DNA of 64,000 nucleotides from Paracoccus sp. SCSIO 75233 (GCF_027912675.1 NZ_CP115757.1:1736001-1800000), one strand, 5' to 3'. Shown: positions 1 through 7,533, counted from the stretch's first letter. Program-made: numbers and translations. Notes: generated by a model not told the origin, from the sequence alone.

Positions 1-227
1 AGATCGGCGGACACCTTGCGGAACACGTCCTCATCGCCCGGCTCCTCGAAATCCGAGGTCACGACGCTCAGCGCATAGGCCTTGGCATCCTCGCCGGTTT
101 TGCCCAGCACTTCCGCCGCCCATTCGCCCAGCAGGCGGTTGCGGCGCGCCTCGGCCTTGAATTGCAGGTCTGCATCACGGGCGAACTTGGCTTCGTAGGA
201 ACGTTCGCGGTCGTCAAAGGTGGTCAT
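1..227 (-). CDS. DUF1476 protein (ATPase zeta-subunit family), partial at window edge
   Basis: The minus strand reads from an ATG at 227 as [18 protein letters not shown], then a charged helix-rich segment containing [17 protein letters not shown]. This is the N-terminal pattern of the DUF1476 family, whose studied alphaproteobacterial members (zeta subunit) bind and inhibit the F1-ATPase. About 75 codons are present and the 3' end lies outside the window. A strong ribosome site (AGGAGG in the reverse complement of 232-239) sits just before the ATG. It is divergent from purC, an arrangement common in Rhodobacterales. Family assignment is by remembered sequence pattern. Confidence 0.8.
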   Translation of the reverse strand, partial: MTTFDDRERSYEAKFARDADLQFKAEARRNRLLGEWAAEVLGKTGEDAKAYALSVVTSDFEEPGDEDVFRKVSAD

Positions 228-289
228 CTCGGCCCTCCTGTTAGCTCGCCATTCATATGCCTACGCGCGGCCCTTATCGCAACCCTGTA

Positions 290-318
290 TTGCCGCGACC
301 GCGCTTTATGCCTATAGG
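290..318 (+). promoter_or_regulatory. Candidate sigma70-type promoter for purC-purS
   Basis: TTGCCG (290-295) and TATAGG (313-318) are separated by exactly 17 bp and lie about 50 bp before the purC start, in the gap between the divergent DUF1476 and purC genes. The match to the TTGACA/TATAAT pattern is good for a GC-rich genome, but nothing else supports it. Confidence 0.4.
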
Positions 319-369
319 CTCAGCCACAGGCACGACAAACCCAACCGCCCCGAAAGGACTGCGCATCTC

Positions 370-1128
370 ATGGCACCACGGCGCAAGAAAATTTATGAAG
401 GCAAGGCCAAGATCCTTTATGAAGGCACCGAGCCGGGAACGCTGGTGCAGTATTTCAAGGATGACGCCACGGCTTTCAACGCGCAGAAGAAGGCCACCAT
501 CGAAGGCAAGGGCGTGCTGAACAACCGCCTGTCCGAGTTCTTCATGCAGGGGTTGACCAATATCGGCGTGCCGAACCATTTCATCCGCCGCATCAATATG
601 CGCGAGCAATTGATCCGTCAGGTGGAGATCGTCCCGCTTGAGGTGATCGTTCGCAACTTCGCCGCAGGCTCGCTGTCGAAACGGCTGGGGCTGGAGGAAG
701 GCACGCAACTGCCCCGCCCCATCGTGGAATACAGCTTCAAGAATGACGATCTTGGCGACCCGATGGTGTCGGAAGAATATGTGATCGCCTTCGGCTGGGC
801 TTCGCAGCAGGATCTCGACGACATCGTATCGCTGGCACTGCGGGTGAACGACTTCCTGTCCGGCGTATTCTTCGGCGTCGGCATCAAGCTGGTGGATTTC
901 AAGATCGAGATCGGCCGGGTCTGGGACGGCGATTTCATGCGGCTGATCGTGGCCGACGAAATCAGCCCCGATTCCTGCCGGCTCTGGGACGTCAAGACCG
1001 GGCAGAAGCTCGACAAGGACGTGTTCCGCCGCGATCTCGGCAATCTGACCGATGCATATACGGAGGTCGCGCGCCGTCTCGGCCTGATGCCTGCCGCGCC
1101 GCTGGCAAAACCGACGCTGATCAACTGA
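370..1128 (+). CDS. purC: Phosphoribosylaminoimidazole-succinocarboxamide synthase (SAICAR synthetase)
   Basis: The 252-residue product has the normal length of bacterial PurC. It begins [19 protein letters not shown], the nucleotide-binding start of the family, and contains [16 protein letters not shown] (near residues 95-110) and the later [11 protein letters not shown] segment that binds the substrate. The enzyme joins aspartate to CAIR using ATP in cytosolic purine synthesis. The reading frame is open back to 220, but the ATG at 370 fits the family start; no strong ribosome site is evident. purS follows 11 bp later, so the two are one transcription unit. Confidence 0.95.
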   Translation: MAPRRKKIYEGKAKILYEGTEPGTLVQYFKDDATAFNAQKKATIEGKGVLNNRLSEFFMQGLTNIGVPNHFIRRINMREQLIRQVEIVPLEVIVRNFAAGSLSKRLGLEEGTQLPRPIVEYSFKNDDLGDPMVSEEYVIAFGWASQQDLDDIVSLALRVNDFLSGVFFGVGIKLVDFKIEIGRVWDGDFMRLIVADEISPDSCRLWDVKTGQKLDKDVFRRDLGNLTDAYTEVARRLGLMPAAPLAKPTLIN

Positions 1129-1139
1129 AAGGAACGCCG

Positions 1140-1379
1140 ATGAAGGCCCGTGTCACCATCATGCTGAAAGACGGCGTTCTGGACCCGCAGGGCGAAGCCA
1201 TCCGCCACGCGCTTGCCGGGCTGGGTCATGGCGGCGTGGACGGCGTCCGTCAGGGCAAGATCATCGAGCTGGACCTGACCGAAACCGACGCCGAGGCCGC
1301 GAAAGCCGAGGTCACCCGTATGTGCGAAGGCCTGCTGGCGAATACGGTGATCGAGAAATACTCGGTCGAACTGGTCTGA
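1140..1379 (+). CDS. purS: FGAM synthase subunit PurS
   Basis: The 79-residue product starts MKARVTIMLKDGVLDPQGEA and contains a GVDGVRQGKIIELDL strand, the standard PurS pattern. PurS bridges PurL and PurQ in the three-part formylglycinamidine ribonucleotide synthase. A GAAAGGAACGCCG ribosome site precedes the ATG. purQ, which often follows purS, is not here: the next gene is on the opposite strand. Confidence 0.93.
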   Translation: MKARVTIMLKDGVLDPQGEAIRHALAGLGHGGVDGVRQGKIIELDLTETDAEAAKAEVTRMCEGLLANTVIEKYSVELV

Positions 1380-1418
1380 TCCGGCGCGCGCCGCCGCGTC
1401 GTCCTCAGCAGCAGCGCC

Positions 1419-2411
1419 TTACATCATTCCCGGCAGCACCAGATCCGGCGGCCTGTGGCCGTCGGCGAAGGTCTGGACGTTCAGGATCACCTTTTCGCCC
1501 ATCTCGATCCGGCCCTCGACCGTGGCGCTGCCCATATGCGGCAGCAGCATGACGTTTGGCAGGTTCCGCAGCCGCGGATTGGCTTCGTGCCCCTGCTCAT
1601 AGACATCCAGCCCCGCCCCCGCGATCTCACCTGCGCGCAGCATCCGGGTCAGTGCGTTTTCGTCGATCACCTCGCCGCGTGAGGTGTTGATGACTACGGC
1701 AGAGGGTTTCATCAGCTTCAGCCGCTGGGCCGAGAGCAGATGAAACGTCGCCGGCGTATGGGCGACATTGACGCTGACAATATCCATCCGCGCGAGCATC
1801 TGGTTCAGGCTGTCCCAGTATTTCGCACCCAGCTCCACCTCCGTCTCCCGGCGCAGACGGGTGCGGTTGTGGTAATGCACCTCCATGCCGAAAGCCCGCG
1901 CGCGGCGCGCGATGGCGCGCCCGATCCGGCCCATGCCGACGATGCCCAGCTTCCGGCCGCCCAGCCTGCCGCCCAGAAACGCCGTCGGCGACCAGCCCTC
2001 CCAGTCGCCCGCCTGCATGACCGCCACCCCTTCGGCCAGCCTGCGGGTCACGGCGATAATCAGCGCGAGCGCCATATCCGCCGTATCCTCCGTCAGCACG
2101 CCCGGCGTGTTCGACACCATGATCCCGCGCTTGCGGGCGGCGGCAACCGCGATGTGATCGACGCCTGCGCCGTAATTGGCGATCAGCTTCAGCCGCCCTC
2201 CCGCCTGATCGAGCATCTCCGCATCGATCTTTTCCGACAGGCTCGGCACGATCACGTCGCTCTGCTGCATCAGCCGGATCAACTCATCGCGATCCATCCG
2301 GTGATCGTCCGGGTTCAGCCGGACATCGAAAAGCTCGCCCATCCTCGCCTCAACCGGCGCGGGAAGGCGTCGCGTAACGGCCACATATGGACGGGTTTTC
2401 CGGGCAGCCAT
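1419..2411 (-). CDS. D-2-hydroxyacid dehydrogenase (glyoxylate reductase-like)
   Basis: The 330-residue product belongs to the NAD(P)-dependent D-isomer 2-hydroxyacid dehydrogenases. Visible features are the Rossmann motif GMGRIG near residue 157, the NTSRGEVID segment with the substrate-binding Arg near 240, and LLPHMGSAT with the catalytic His near 289. It should reduce a 2-keto acid such as glyoxylate or hydroxypyruvate in the cytosol; the exact substrate cannot be read. The start MAARKTRPY at 2411 is preferred over an upstream ATG because GGGATGA lies just ahead and the upstream extension is unlike the family. It converges with purS, leaving a 39-bp gap. Confidence 0.9.
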   Translation of the reverse strand: MAARKTRPYVAVTRRLPAPVEARMGELFDVRLNPDDHRMDRDELIRLMQQSDVIVPSLSEKIDAEMLDQAGGRLKLIANYGAGVDHIAVAAARKRGIMVSNTPGVLTEDTADMALALIIAVTRRLAEGVAVMQAGDWEGWSPTAFLGGRLGGRKLGIVGMGRIGRAIARRARAFGMEVHYHNRTRLRRETEVELGAKYWDSLNQMLARMDIVSVNVAHTPATFHLLSAQRLKLMKPSAVVINTSRGEVIDENALTRMLRAGEIAGAGLDVYEQGHEANPRLRNLPNVMLLPHMGSATVEGRIEMGEKVILNVQTFADGHRPPDLVLPGMM

Positions 2412-2521
2412 GCATTCATCCCTTTTCAGATCATGCGGATTCAGGCAAACTTCACCCCATCGGGGCGCAATCACAAGACCCTGAAACGTCGCGCATCAAA
2501 CGACGCGACACAAGAGGCAGC

Positions 2522-2586
2522 GCGGCACAAGCCGCAACACAGGCGGGCGACGCAAGTCGCGGAACAGGCGGACGGCGCAAGCCGTC
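2522..2586 (+). repeat. Three tandem 25-nt units each forming a covarying hairpin
   Basis: Three short perfect stems with tetraloops follow each other: GCGGC-acaa-GCCGC (2522-2535), GCGAC-gcaa-GTCGC (2547-2560) and GACGGC-gcaa-GCCGTC (2571-2586). The spacing is 25 nt and the linker contains AACAGGCGG. The stem bases differ between units but pairing is kept. The array lies in the 5' leader of the SH3 gene, ending 25 bp before its ATG. A structured leader RNA or protein-binding array is likely; the partner is unknown. Confidence 0.6.
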
Positions 2587-2611
2587 ATATAACGAGGGCA
2601 GGCAAGGATAG

Positions 2612-3415
2612 ATGGCACATATCTCTCCGTCTTTTCGCCGTGCGGCACGCGTCGCGCAGCGTTATGGTTTGGCGACATCACAATATTCCAACGGATCGAA
2701 ACAAGGCGGCATCGCTGCGGGCTGGCGCGCCATCGGCTGGCCGGCGAAGGCAGCACTTTGCGTCGCGGCGGCGGGTCTCGCCTTTCTGGTGTTTGACCCC
2801 GCCCACGCGCTGAGCAACGCCGAAACGGAACCCGACGCGACCGCCGCAGCCGTCGCCGCCGCGACGCCCGCACCCGCGGCAACCGCACCCGATGCGGCAG
2901 GGACGGCCCGACCCGCAGCCCGCCCTGCCCGGCTGGCCGCCGCCGATCCGACCTCCGCCGCTGCCCAGCCCCCCGCAGCGGAGGTGCAGCGCGGACCCGT
3001 CACCCGGCTTCCGATCCCGCGCTATGTCTCGCTGAAGGGAGATCGCGGCAATGTCCGGCGCGGCCCCTCGCTGTCGCACCGCATCGACTGGGTGTTCAAT
3101 CACGCCGGAATGCCCCTGCGCGTGGTCGGCGAATTCGGCCAGTGGCGCCGGATCGAGGATCAGGACGGCGCTGGCGGTTGGGTCCACTACCGGCTGCTGT
3201 CAGGCGTGCGCACCGCGATCATTCAGCAGGACATGACAGAGCTTCGCGCCCGCCCGGATCTGAACTCCGGCGTCATGGCGATGGCCGAGGGCGGCTCGAT
3301 CGTGAAGCTGGGCGAATGCAACGCCAACTGGTGCCGCGTCTCGGGCCAGGGCTCGAATGGCTGGGTGCCGAAAACCGCGATCTGGGGCGTCGACGCAGCC
3401 GAACTCCGCGACTGA
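2612..3415 (+). CDS. Membrane-anchored or secreted protein with two bacterial SH3 domains
   Basis: The 267-residue protein has about 45 N-terminal residues, then a hydrophobic segment (near 47-66, AALCVAAAGLAFLVF) ending at AHA, which could be a signal anchor or cleaved signal. An Ala/Pro/Thr-rich linker follows (about 75-130), then two SH3_4-type repeats: one around RYVSLKGDRGNVRRGPS...WVHYRLL and one around TELRARPDLNSG...WCRVSGQGSNGWVPK. Such proteins act in the envelope, probably binding cell-wall peptides; no enzyme residues are seen. AAGGAT before the ATG gives a fair ribosome site. The leader carries the hairpin array at 2522-2586. Confidence 0.75.
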   Translation: MAHISPSFRRAARVAQRYGLATSQYSNGSKQGGIAAGWRAIGWPAKAALCVAAAGLAFLVFDPAHALSNAETEPDATAAAVAAATPAPAATAPDAAGTARPAARPARLAAADPTSAAAQPPAAEVQRGPVTRLPIPRYVSLKGDRGNVRRGPSLSHRIDWVFNHAGMPLRVVGEFGQWRRIEDQDGAGGWVHYRLLSGVRTAIIQQDMTELRARPDLNSGVMAMAEGGSIVKLGECNANWCRVSGQGSNGWVPKTAIWGVDAAELRD

Positions 3416-3560
3416 TCCGTCAGGCGGGGACGCCGCTCCCCGCCCCCCCGGCGACACCTGTATGGGCGACCGCGCTTTTGCGAAAAACTTGCCGCTTTCC
3501 CCTTGCGCCCTCGCCCGCCCTCGTCTAAATCGCGCCACACGGTCCGACGGACCAATAGGC

Positions 3561-3635
<75 letters not shown>

Positions 3636-3685
3636 TGACTTAGCGGGTTTTGCGGTATCTTCTCGCACAGTTATCTGCACAGTTA

Positions 3686-4750
3686 TTATCTCCTTTCGAT
3701 GATTTTCACGGCACGTTCCTGATGATGCGGGCTGTGGTGCCAGTAGTGTTTGCGGATAATTTCTTCGGACGTGTCGAAGTATTCGGCGGCGTCTTCCAGT
3801 TCCATGCCGTCCTTGACGCCCCATGTGATTGCCGTGTGTTTCAGAACGTGCCGGTTCACGCCCTCGATACCTGCCCTTTCAGCGGCGCGTGCAACGCCCT
3901 TCCTGACGCTGGCTACCGTCTCACCTCGATACATAACCACATGCGTGCCGGGCGTCGCTGACCAGCGGCGCAGATGAGCTTTTAACTGGCGGGGTATCCG
4001 GACGCGACCGCGGCGCTTGTTCGTTTCAGCCTGACCATCAGCGCGGAACCGGATCAGGTTCGCATCCAGATCAACGCGGGTCCAGATCAGATCGAGAATC
4101 GTTGCAGCCCGGCGGCCGGTATAAATCGCAAGAATGATGAAGCGGCGAATGTGCGGTTCTGCGTGGCGGAGCAATTGGGCCACCTCATCGCGGGTCAGCC
4201 ACCTGTCGCGGACTTCGCCGGATTTGGGCAACGTGACCTTGATCGGATGGATCAGCAGGCCCTCAGCATGGGCGTAGTTCAGCGCCGCTTGCAAAACACC
4301 CAGTTCACGCCGCACGGTGGGCGGTCCCGCGCTGACCTCGCGCGTGGTCTCTTTGCCGTTCTTGCTGACTGTGGTGATTGTGCGCGGCTTGGCGCGTTCA
4401 CGCTCATATGCGCGGCAGGTGGTGCCCTTGACTGCATCGCAGGTCAGGCCGCCCCAGAAGGGCGCAAGGGCCTGAATGGAATAGGCGAGCGTTGCACCTG
4501 AAGCCATCAAAGGGCCCTTGTCGTCTGCATATCGCGCCAGTACCTCACCAACCATTAGCTCCCCGGGAAGGGCCGGACCTCTGCGCTCGGCCGGTTTTCG
4601 GTTGGCGAGGTATTCTTGCAGCGCTGTTTCAGCCTCTTCGCGCTCGCCAAGGCCATATCCTGTCCGGTGTTGCGCGCCGCCGTCCCGGATGACCCATTGC
4701 TGTTCGTCTTTGCGGTAGTAGAGGCGGGCGGGCTTTCGGGGTCTGGGCAC
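3686..4750 (-). CDS. Tyrosine-type site-specific integrase
   Basis: The 354-residue recombinase has an N-terminal arm-binding region, a core-binding region (about 65-170) and a catalytic domain with Arg in IYTGRRAATIL (near 212), box II NRHVLKHTAITW (near 302) and the nucleophile Tyr in RKHYWHHSP (near 335). Box II has Lys where most relatives have Arg (HxLRH). The start is a GTG at 4750 with AAGGAG eight bases ahead. It lies just inside attL and should integrate and excise the element at tRNA-Thr. Its first 65 codons overlap the excisionase-like gene in another frame. Confidence 0.93.
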   Translation of the reverse strand: MPRPRKPARLYYRKDEQQWVIRDGGAQHRTGYGLGEREEAETALQEYLANRKPAERRGPALPGELMVGEVLARYADDKGPLMASGATLAYSIQALAPFWGGLTCDAVKGTTCRAYERERAKPRTITTVSKNGKETTREVSAGPPTVRRELGVLQAALNYAHAEGLLIHPIKVTLPKSGEVRDRWLTRDEVAQLLRHAEPHIRRFIILAIYTGRRAATILDLIWTRVDLDANLIRFRADGQAETNKRRGRVRIPRQLKAHLRRWSATPGTHVVMYRGETVASVRKGVARAAERAGIEGVNRHVLKHTAITWGVKDGMELEDAAEYFDTSEEIIRKHYWHHSPHHQERAVKIIERR

Positions 4751-4950
4751 TGTAGAAACTCCTTGATGGCTTGCATGGTGGTGAAGTACCGGCTTCCGAT
4801 CTTCTTAGCCCATAGCTTGCCTTCGGCGCGTGCGCGGTAGAGCGTCGAAATTTTCACCGTGCTGTGCATCGCCTCGGCCGCTTCCTGCAGCGTCAATAAC
4901 GCAAAGCTGTCGGCGGTCTCTCTGGCAATATTTGGTGGAGAGCTGGTCAT
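4555..4950 (-). CDS. Excisionase-like HTH protein overlapping the integrase start
   Basis: The 131-residue product has an N-terminal winged-helix/MerR-type segment (FALLTLQEAAEAMHSTVKIST...LWAKKIGSRYFTT, about residues 16-60), the pattern of small excisionases and AlpA-like proteins. The tail is Ser/Thr/Pro-rich and encoded over the integrase start, an overlap of 196 bp in another frame. GAGGA lies eight bases before the ATG. It probably directs excision together with the integrase. The C-terminal half may have little function of its own. Confidence 0.65.
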   Translation of the reverse strand: MTSSPPNIARETADSFALLTLQEAAEAMHSTVKISTLYRARAEGKLWAKKIGSRYFTTMQAIKEFLQCPDPESPPASTTAKTNSNGSSGTAARNTGQDMALASAKRLKQRCKNTSPTENRPSAEVRPFPGS

Positions 4951-5023
4951 TGGTTCAGTCCTCTATCGATCCTTGTCTTGAGTGGCGGCCCTGGCATCAC
5001 CCACACCGCCACTCTGTGTCTGA

Positions 5024-5581
5024 TCAGCCGATCTGCGCCCGGGCTTCATCCCAGAGCATCGCGAGGCTCGGGGTGCGGGCTTCCAGATCAGCCTCGCCGC
5101 AGAAGGTGCTGGCCAAGATCTTCAGGATGATGTCCCGCGGGTTCTGGCTTGGGGTATTGGCGATCCGGTCCTCAATCGCTTGTCGCGGTTGCGCAAGAGC
5201 CTCGATCTGCTCGTCGTTCAGATCGCCCGTGATCGAGTGTTCCTCAACCTCGCGTGCCGCCTCCCATTCGCGAAACAGGGCTTCGACCGGAGTCTCAAGA
5301 TTCGGGACCCCGAACGGACCATCTGGAAACTGCGAGATGTCGAGCGCCTTTCGCAGGGATTCGGCCACCTCATTCGCGTGCTGTATCTGCTCATGTACGA
5401 TGTGATCGCGGCCCGTGCCCAAGCAGGCATCCATGCTGTTCAGGAGCGCGATGATCATTTGCACCTCTCCCCCTCGGTCGAGGATGTAGTCTTCAATCGA
5501 CACCTTCGTCTCGGCGCCATCCGCCGGCGCTTTGGCAGAAACAGCATCCTTGATCGCGGGTTGATTTTGCGTCATATTCAT
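5024..5581 (-). CDS. Hypothetical acidic protein of the integrative element
   Basis: I do not recognise this 185-residue protein. It is acidic and helix-rich, without a signal peptide, membrane segment or obvious catalytic motif; the middle contains EALFREWEAAREVEEHSI and the end LAMLWDEARAQIG. AAGGAA eight bases before the ATG at 5581 supports the start. It lies between the excisionase-like gene and the small Arc-like gene on the same strand and is probably expressed with them. Similar proteins occur beside integrases in Rhodobacterales prophages, as far as I recall. Confidence 0.65.
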   Translation of the reverse strand: MNMTQNQPAIKDAVSAKAPADGAETKVSIEDYILDRGGEVQMIIALLNSMDACLGTGRDHIVHEQIQHANEVAESLRKALDISQFPDGPFGVPNLETPVEALFREWEAAREVEEHSITGDLNDEQIEALAQPRQAIEDRIANTPSQNPRDIILKILASTFCGEADLEARTPSLAMLWDEARAQIG

Positions 5582-5649
5582 CTCGAATTTCCTTCGTCGG
5601 ATTTTTCATTGGAGCCGCTGGGATTGCCCTCCCGGCGGCTTCGCTCATT

Positions 5650-5802
5650 TCAGGCATCGGCCCTTTCCATTGCGTACATACGTTCGCGCACGGCTCGGAT
5701 CACTTCCGAGTTCTGCGACGAACCGTTTTCCGAGGCCTGCCCCGCAATCCACTCTTTCAGGTCGGCAGGAAGACGAATCTGCATTGGTTTTCGGTCAGTC
5801 AT
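5650..5802 (-). CDS. Arc-type ribbon-helix-helix DNA-binding protein, 50 residues
   Basis: A short frame starts at the ATG at 5802: MTDRKPMQIRLPADLKEWIA, then NSEVIRAVRERMYAMERADA. The strand MQIRLP followed by two helices is the Arc/MetJ ribbon-helix-helix fold, which binds DNA as a dimer. It diverges from a second RHH gene (5896), and the gap between them carries repeated GTCACCGTGAC sites, so it is probably one half of the element's control switch. The product is a typical Arc length. Confidence 0.8.
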   Translation of the reverse strand: MTDRKPMQIRLPADLKEWIAGQASENGSSQNSEVIRAVRERMYAMERADA

Positions 5803-5813
5803 AACAATCTCCA

Positions 5814-5879
5814 GTCACCGTGACACCATATGTCACCGTGACGCGATTGCAGTCAAGTGCGAATTGGTGTCACCGTGCC
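5814..5879. promoter_or_regulatory. Operator repeats in the divergent RHH control region
   Basis: GTCACCGTGAC occurs at 5814-5824 and 5832-5842, and a one-mismatch copy (GTCACCGTGCC) at 5869-5879. Each is a near-palindrome (GTCAC-c-GTGAC). The first two are 18 bp apart. They lie between the divergent Arc-like and RHH genes, the expected place for autoregulation by dimeric ribbon-helix-helix proteins. Confidence 0.7.
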
Positions 5880-5895
5880 AGAAAAAGAGGAAATC

Positions 5896-6270
5896 ATGTC
5901 AACCGGCCGCGAAAGCGATAAATTTATGCTCCGCCTTCCCGATGGGATGCGGGATCGGATCAAGGCTGCTGCTGAGGGAAGTGGCCGATCAATGAATGCC
6001 GAAATCGTGGCCACACTTAACGAGAAGTATCCGGCGGAAGAACCAAGCTATCGCAACCTGTTATCTATGACGCTCGACTTCCTGATTGTTGAGGGCCTCA
6101 CTGACAAGACGACGGACGACAAGGAAGAACTCCTAGCGAGACTCGACAACTTGCCTGCGGAATTGCGCGAAGACACGGCAGGCAGGTTGACCAAAGGAAT
6201 TATCGATGGCTTGAAAGCTAAGGTCGACGAATTTGAACGCTCACAGCCCGCCCCCTTCTCCGACGATTAG
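5896..6270 (+). CDS. Arc-family ribbon-helix-helix regulator with C-terminal extension
   Basis: The 124-residue product begins MSTGRESDKFMLRLPDGMRD and continues RIKAAAEGSGRSMNAEIVATL, an Arc-type strand-helix-helix (residues 8-50). An acidic helical region of about 70 residues follows. GAGGAAATC before the ATG at 5896 supports this start over the upstream ATG at 5857, which would run through the third operator. It faces the 50-residue RHH gene across shared operators; the two may work like opposing phage repressors. Confidence 0.8.
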   Translation: MSTGRESDKFMLRLPDGMRDRIKAAAEGSGRSMNAEIVATLNEKYPAEEPSYRNLLSMTLDFLIVEGLTDKTTDDKEELLARLDNLPAELREDTAGRLTKGIIDGLKAKVDEFERSQPAPFSDD

Positions 6271-6316
6271 TCGGCTTTCCCTGTCGACGGGAATCGACGC
6301 CATTCGGCAAAATTAT

Positions 6317-6360
6317 CGTATATACGTTATTGTGCCGCCCCCACTGATTACCGTATATAC
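6317..6360. promoter_or_regulatory. Paired palindromic sites before brnT
   Basis: CGTATATACG (6317-6326) is a perfect 10-bp palindrome and its core GTATATAC recurs at 6353-6360, directly before the brnT start. BrnTA modules are known to be autoregulated through the ribbon-helix-helix antitoxin, so these are probable BrnA operators overlapping the promoter. Confidence 0.65.
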
Positions 6361-6365
6361 ATCTT

Positions 6366-6620
6366 ATGCTGATCGTGTGGGACGAACCGAAGCGCCAAGC
6401 CAACCTTGCCAAGCACGGCATGGACTTCGCTGACCTCGATGTCGAGATCCTGCTTGACGCTCTGGTTGTCCCGGCCAAGCAGGGGCGCTTCAAGGCGATG
6501 GGCCGCTTCGCAGATGGCACGATTGCAGTGATTTTCGCCACGCTCGGCACCGAAGCGATTTCGGTGATTTCGATGCGCCCGGCGAGCAAGCAGGAAAGGG
6601 CCTTCTATGACCAAGTTTGA
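6366..6620 (+). CDS. brnT: BrnT-family toxin (ribonuclease)
   Basis: The 84-residue protein begins MLIVWDEPKRQANLAKHGMDF, has a central strand region, and ends in SVISMRPASKQERAFYDQV. The WDxxKxxxNxxKHG opening and the ISxRxAxxxER ending are diagnostic of BrnT, a RelE-fold toxin that cleaves RNA. It overlaps the antitoxin gene by 14 bp, the usual toxin-first order. It likely helps keep the element in the host. Confidence 0.92.
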   Translation: MLIVWDEPKRQANLAKHGMDFADLDVEILLDALVVPAKQGRFKAMGRFADGTIAVIFATLGTEAISVISMRPASKQERAFYDQV

Positions 6621-6903
6621 CCCCAAGCACGCCGCCAAGAATGGCTATTCCCGCGCCGATTGGGATGATGCGGACAACCCGGAATGGACGAAAGAGGATT
6701 TCAAGAAAGCGAAACCGTTCTCTGAGGTCTTCCCGGAAATGGCCGAGAAAATCCGGCGCGGCAGGCCTCCGCTCGACAACCCGAAGGTCGCGGTTTCGAT
6801 CCGGCTGGATCAGGATGTTGTGGAGGCCTTCAAGAAGGACGGCCCCGGCTGGCAATCCCGCGTGAACGCGGCGCTTCGTGAGGCTGCGCATCTGTCGCCC
6901 TAA
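6607..6903 (+). CDS. brnA: BrnA-family antitoxin
   Basis: The 98-residue partner has an acidic, flexible N-terminal half (SRADWDDADNPEWTKEDFKKA, GRPPLDNPKV) expected to wrap the toxin, and a C-terminal ribbon-helix-helix VSIRLDQDVVEAFKKDGPGWQSRVNAALREA. This C-terminal DNA-binding layout is typical of BrnA. Its ATG lies inside the end of brnT, so translation is coupled. Its 3' end overlaps a doubtful minus-strand frame. Confidence 0.92.
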   Translation: MTKFDPKHAAKNGYSRADWDDADNPEWTKEDFKKAKPFSEVFPEMAEKIRRGRPPLDNPKVAVSIRLDQDVVEAFKKDGPGWQSRVNAALREAAHLSP

Positions 6904-7207
6904 GCAGCAGCACCCTTGAGGATCGCCAGCTGACTCGGGCTTCGGCGAACTGTTCGGGGTGGGCCGCTGCCCACATCGCGGCGGCGGGTTCGTCGCGCTT
7001 TATTTCGTGTGTCCCAACTTGGGACAGACCCGCCTCGGCAGCCCACTGCCCAAACTGTTCGTCGCTGGGGAATTCGTTACGCCCCTCGTTCAGGGCCGCG
7101 CCATAGGCCAGCCAGCCCTTTATCGCGTTAGCGGTCCTGACTGTCCTCGGCTTGCTGCCGCTCGAGTTTTGCCAAGTACGCCTTACGCTTCTGCTCCAAA
7201 GAAGCAA
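6830..7207 (-). CDS. Doubtful hypothetical protein
   Basis: A minus-strand frame follows the HTH-like gene at 7128-7376, overlapping its end. The middle looks coding (IKGWLAYGAALNEGRNEFP, AAMWAAAHPEQFAEARVSW), but both ends look like read-through and no ribosome site marks a start. The last 74 bases overlap brnA. I recognise no domain. It may be a remnant of a phage gene cut by the recombination that brought in brnTA; the true start is probably nearer 7130. Confidence 0.35.
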   Translation of the reverse strand: MLLWSRSVRRTWQNSSGSKPRTVRTANAIKGWLAYGAALNEGRNEFPSDEQFGQWAAEAGLSQVGTHEIKRDEPAAAMWAAAHPEQFAEARVSWRSSRVLLLRATDAQPHEAPRSRGIASRGRPS

Positions 7208-7376
7208 AGTAAGCCTCGCGCGCTTGTTCGCGCTCCTTCTCCATGCGCTGCTTGACTCGCCGCACTTGCCCAGGCGTCGCGCCGCAACGCGCAGCTACCA
7301 TGCTCGGCGGCAGTCCAGACAACAGCCAGAATTCGACGTTTCGCGCCGTTTCTTTGCTCATTTGCTTTGCCGCCAT
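7128..7376 (-). CDS. Small HTH-like basic protein, phage-type
   Basis: The 82-residue product starts MAAKQMSKETARNVEFWLLSG at 7376 with GGAGTGAGAAT just ahead. It has a probable helix-turn-helix (PSMVAARCGATPGQVRRVKQRM, about 24-45) followed by a long charged helix (EKEREQAREAYFASLEQKRKA). It could bind DNA, for example as a small phage regulator or packaging factor, but I cannot name it. The longer frame back to 7463 is unlikely because it runs through the preceding remnant. Confidence 0.55.
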   Translation of the reverse strand: MAAKQMSKETARNVEFWLLSGLPPSMVAARCGATPGQVRRVKQRMEKEREQAREAYFASLEQKRKAYLAKLERQQAEDSQDR

Positions 7377-7446
7377 ATTCTCACTCCGTTGCCAATGCCG
7401 ACCGGATCGCGGCCGCCCACGCCTTACCGCGATGCGTCTGCCAATA

Positions 7447-7533
7447 TCACAAATGCCGCGCATACGGAATCAGCGCATCCACGGCCCGCATCTCCACCTG
7501 CGCCGCAGGCCATTTCGTAACGATATCAGTCAT
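7447..7533 (-). pseudogene. Truncated start of a ParB-domain phage DNA methyltransferase
   Basis: From an ATG at 7533 with GAGGATAA ahead, the minus strand reads MTDIVTKWPAAQVEMRAVDA then LIPYARHL and a stop: 28 codons. This matches the remembered start of phage site-specific methyltransferases with a ParB/Srx N-domain, which continue with an NARTHS-type segment. That continuation and the methylase body are missing. It could be expressed as a 28-residue peptide but is best read as a deletion scar. Confidence 0.5.

Noticed and set aside
1740..2813. Long plus-strand frame of 357 codons
   Set aside because: It lies antisense to the hydroxyacid dehydrogenase, has an Arg/His/Gln-rich composition, and runs into the SH3 gene in another frame.
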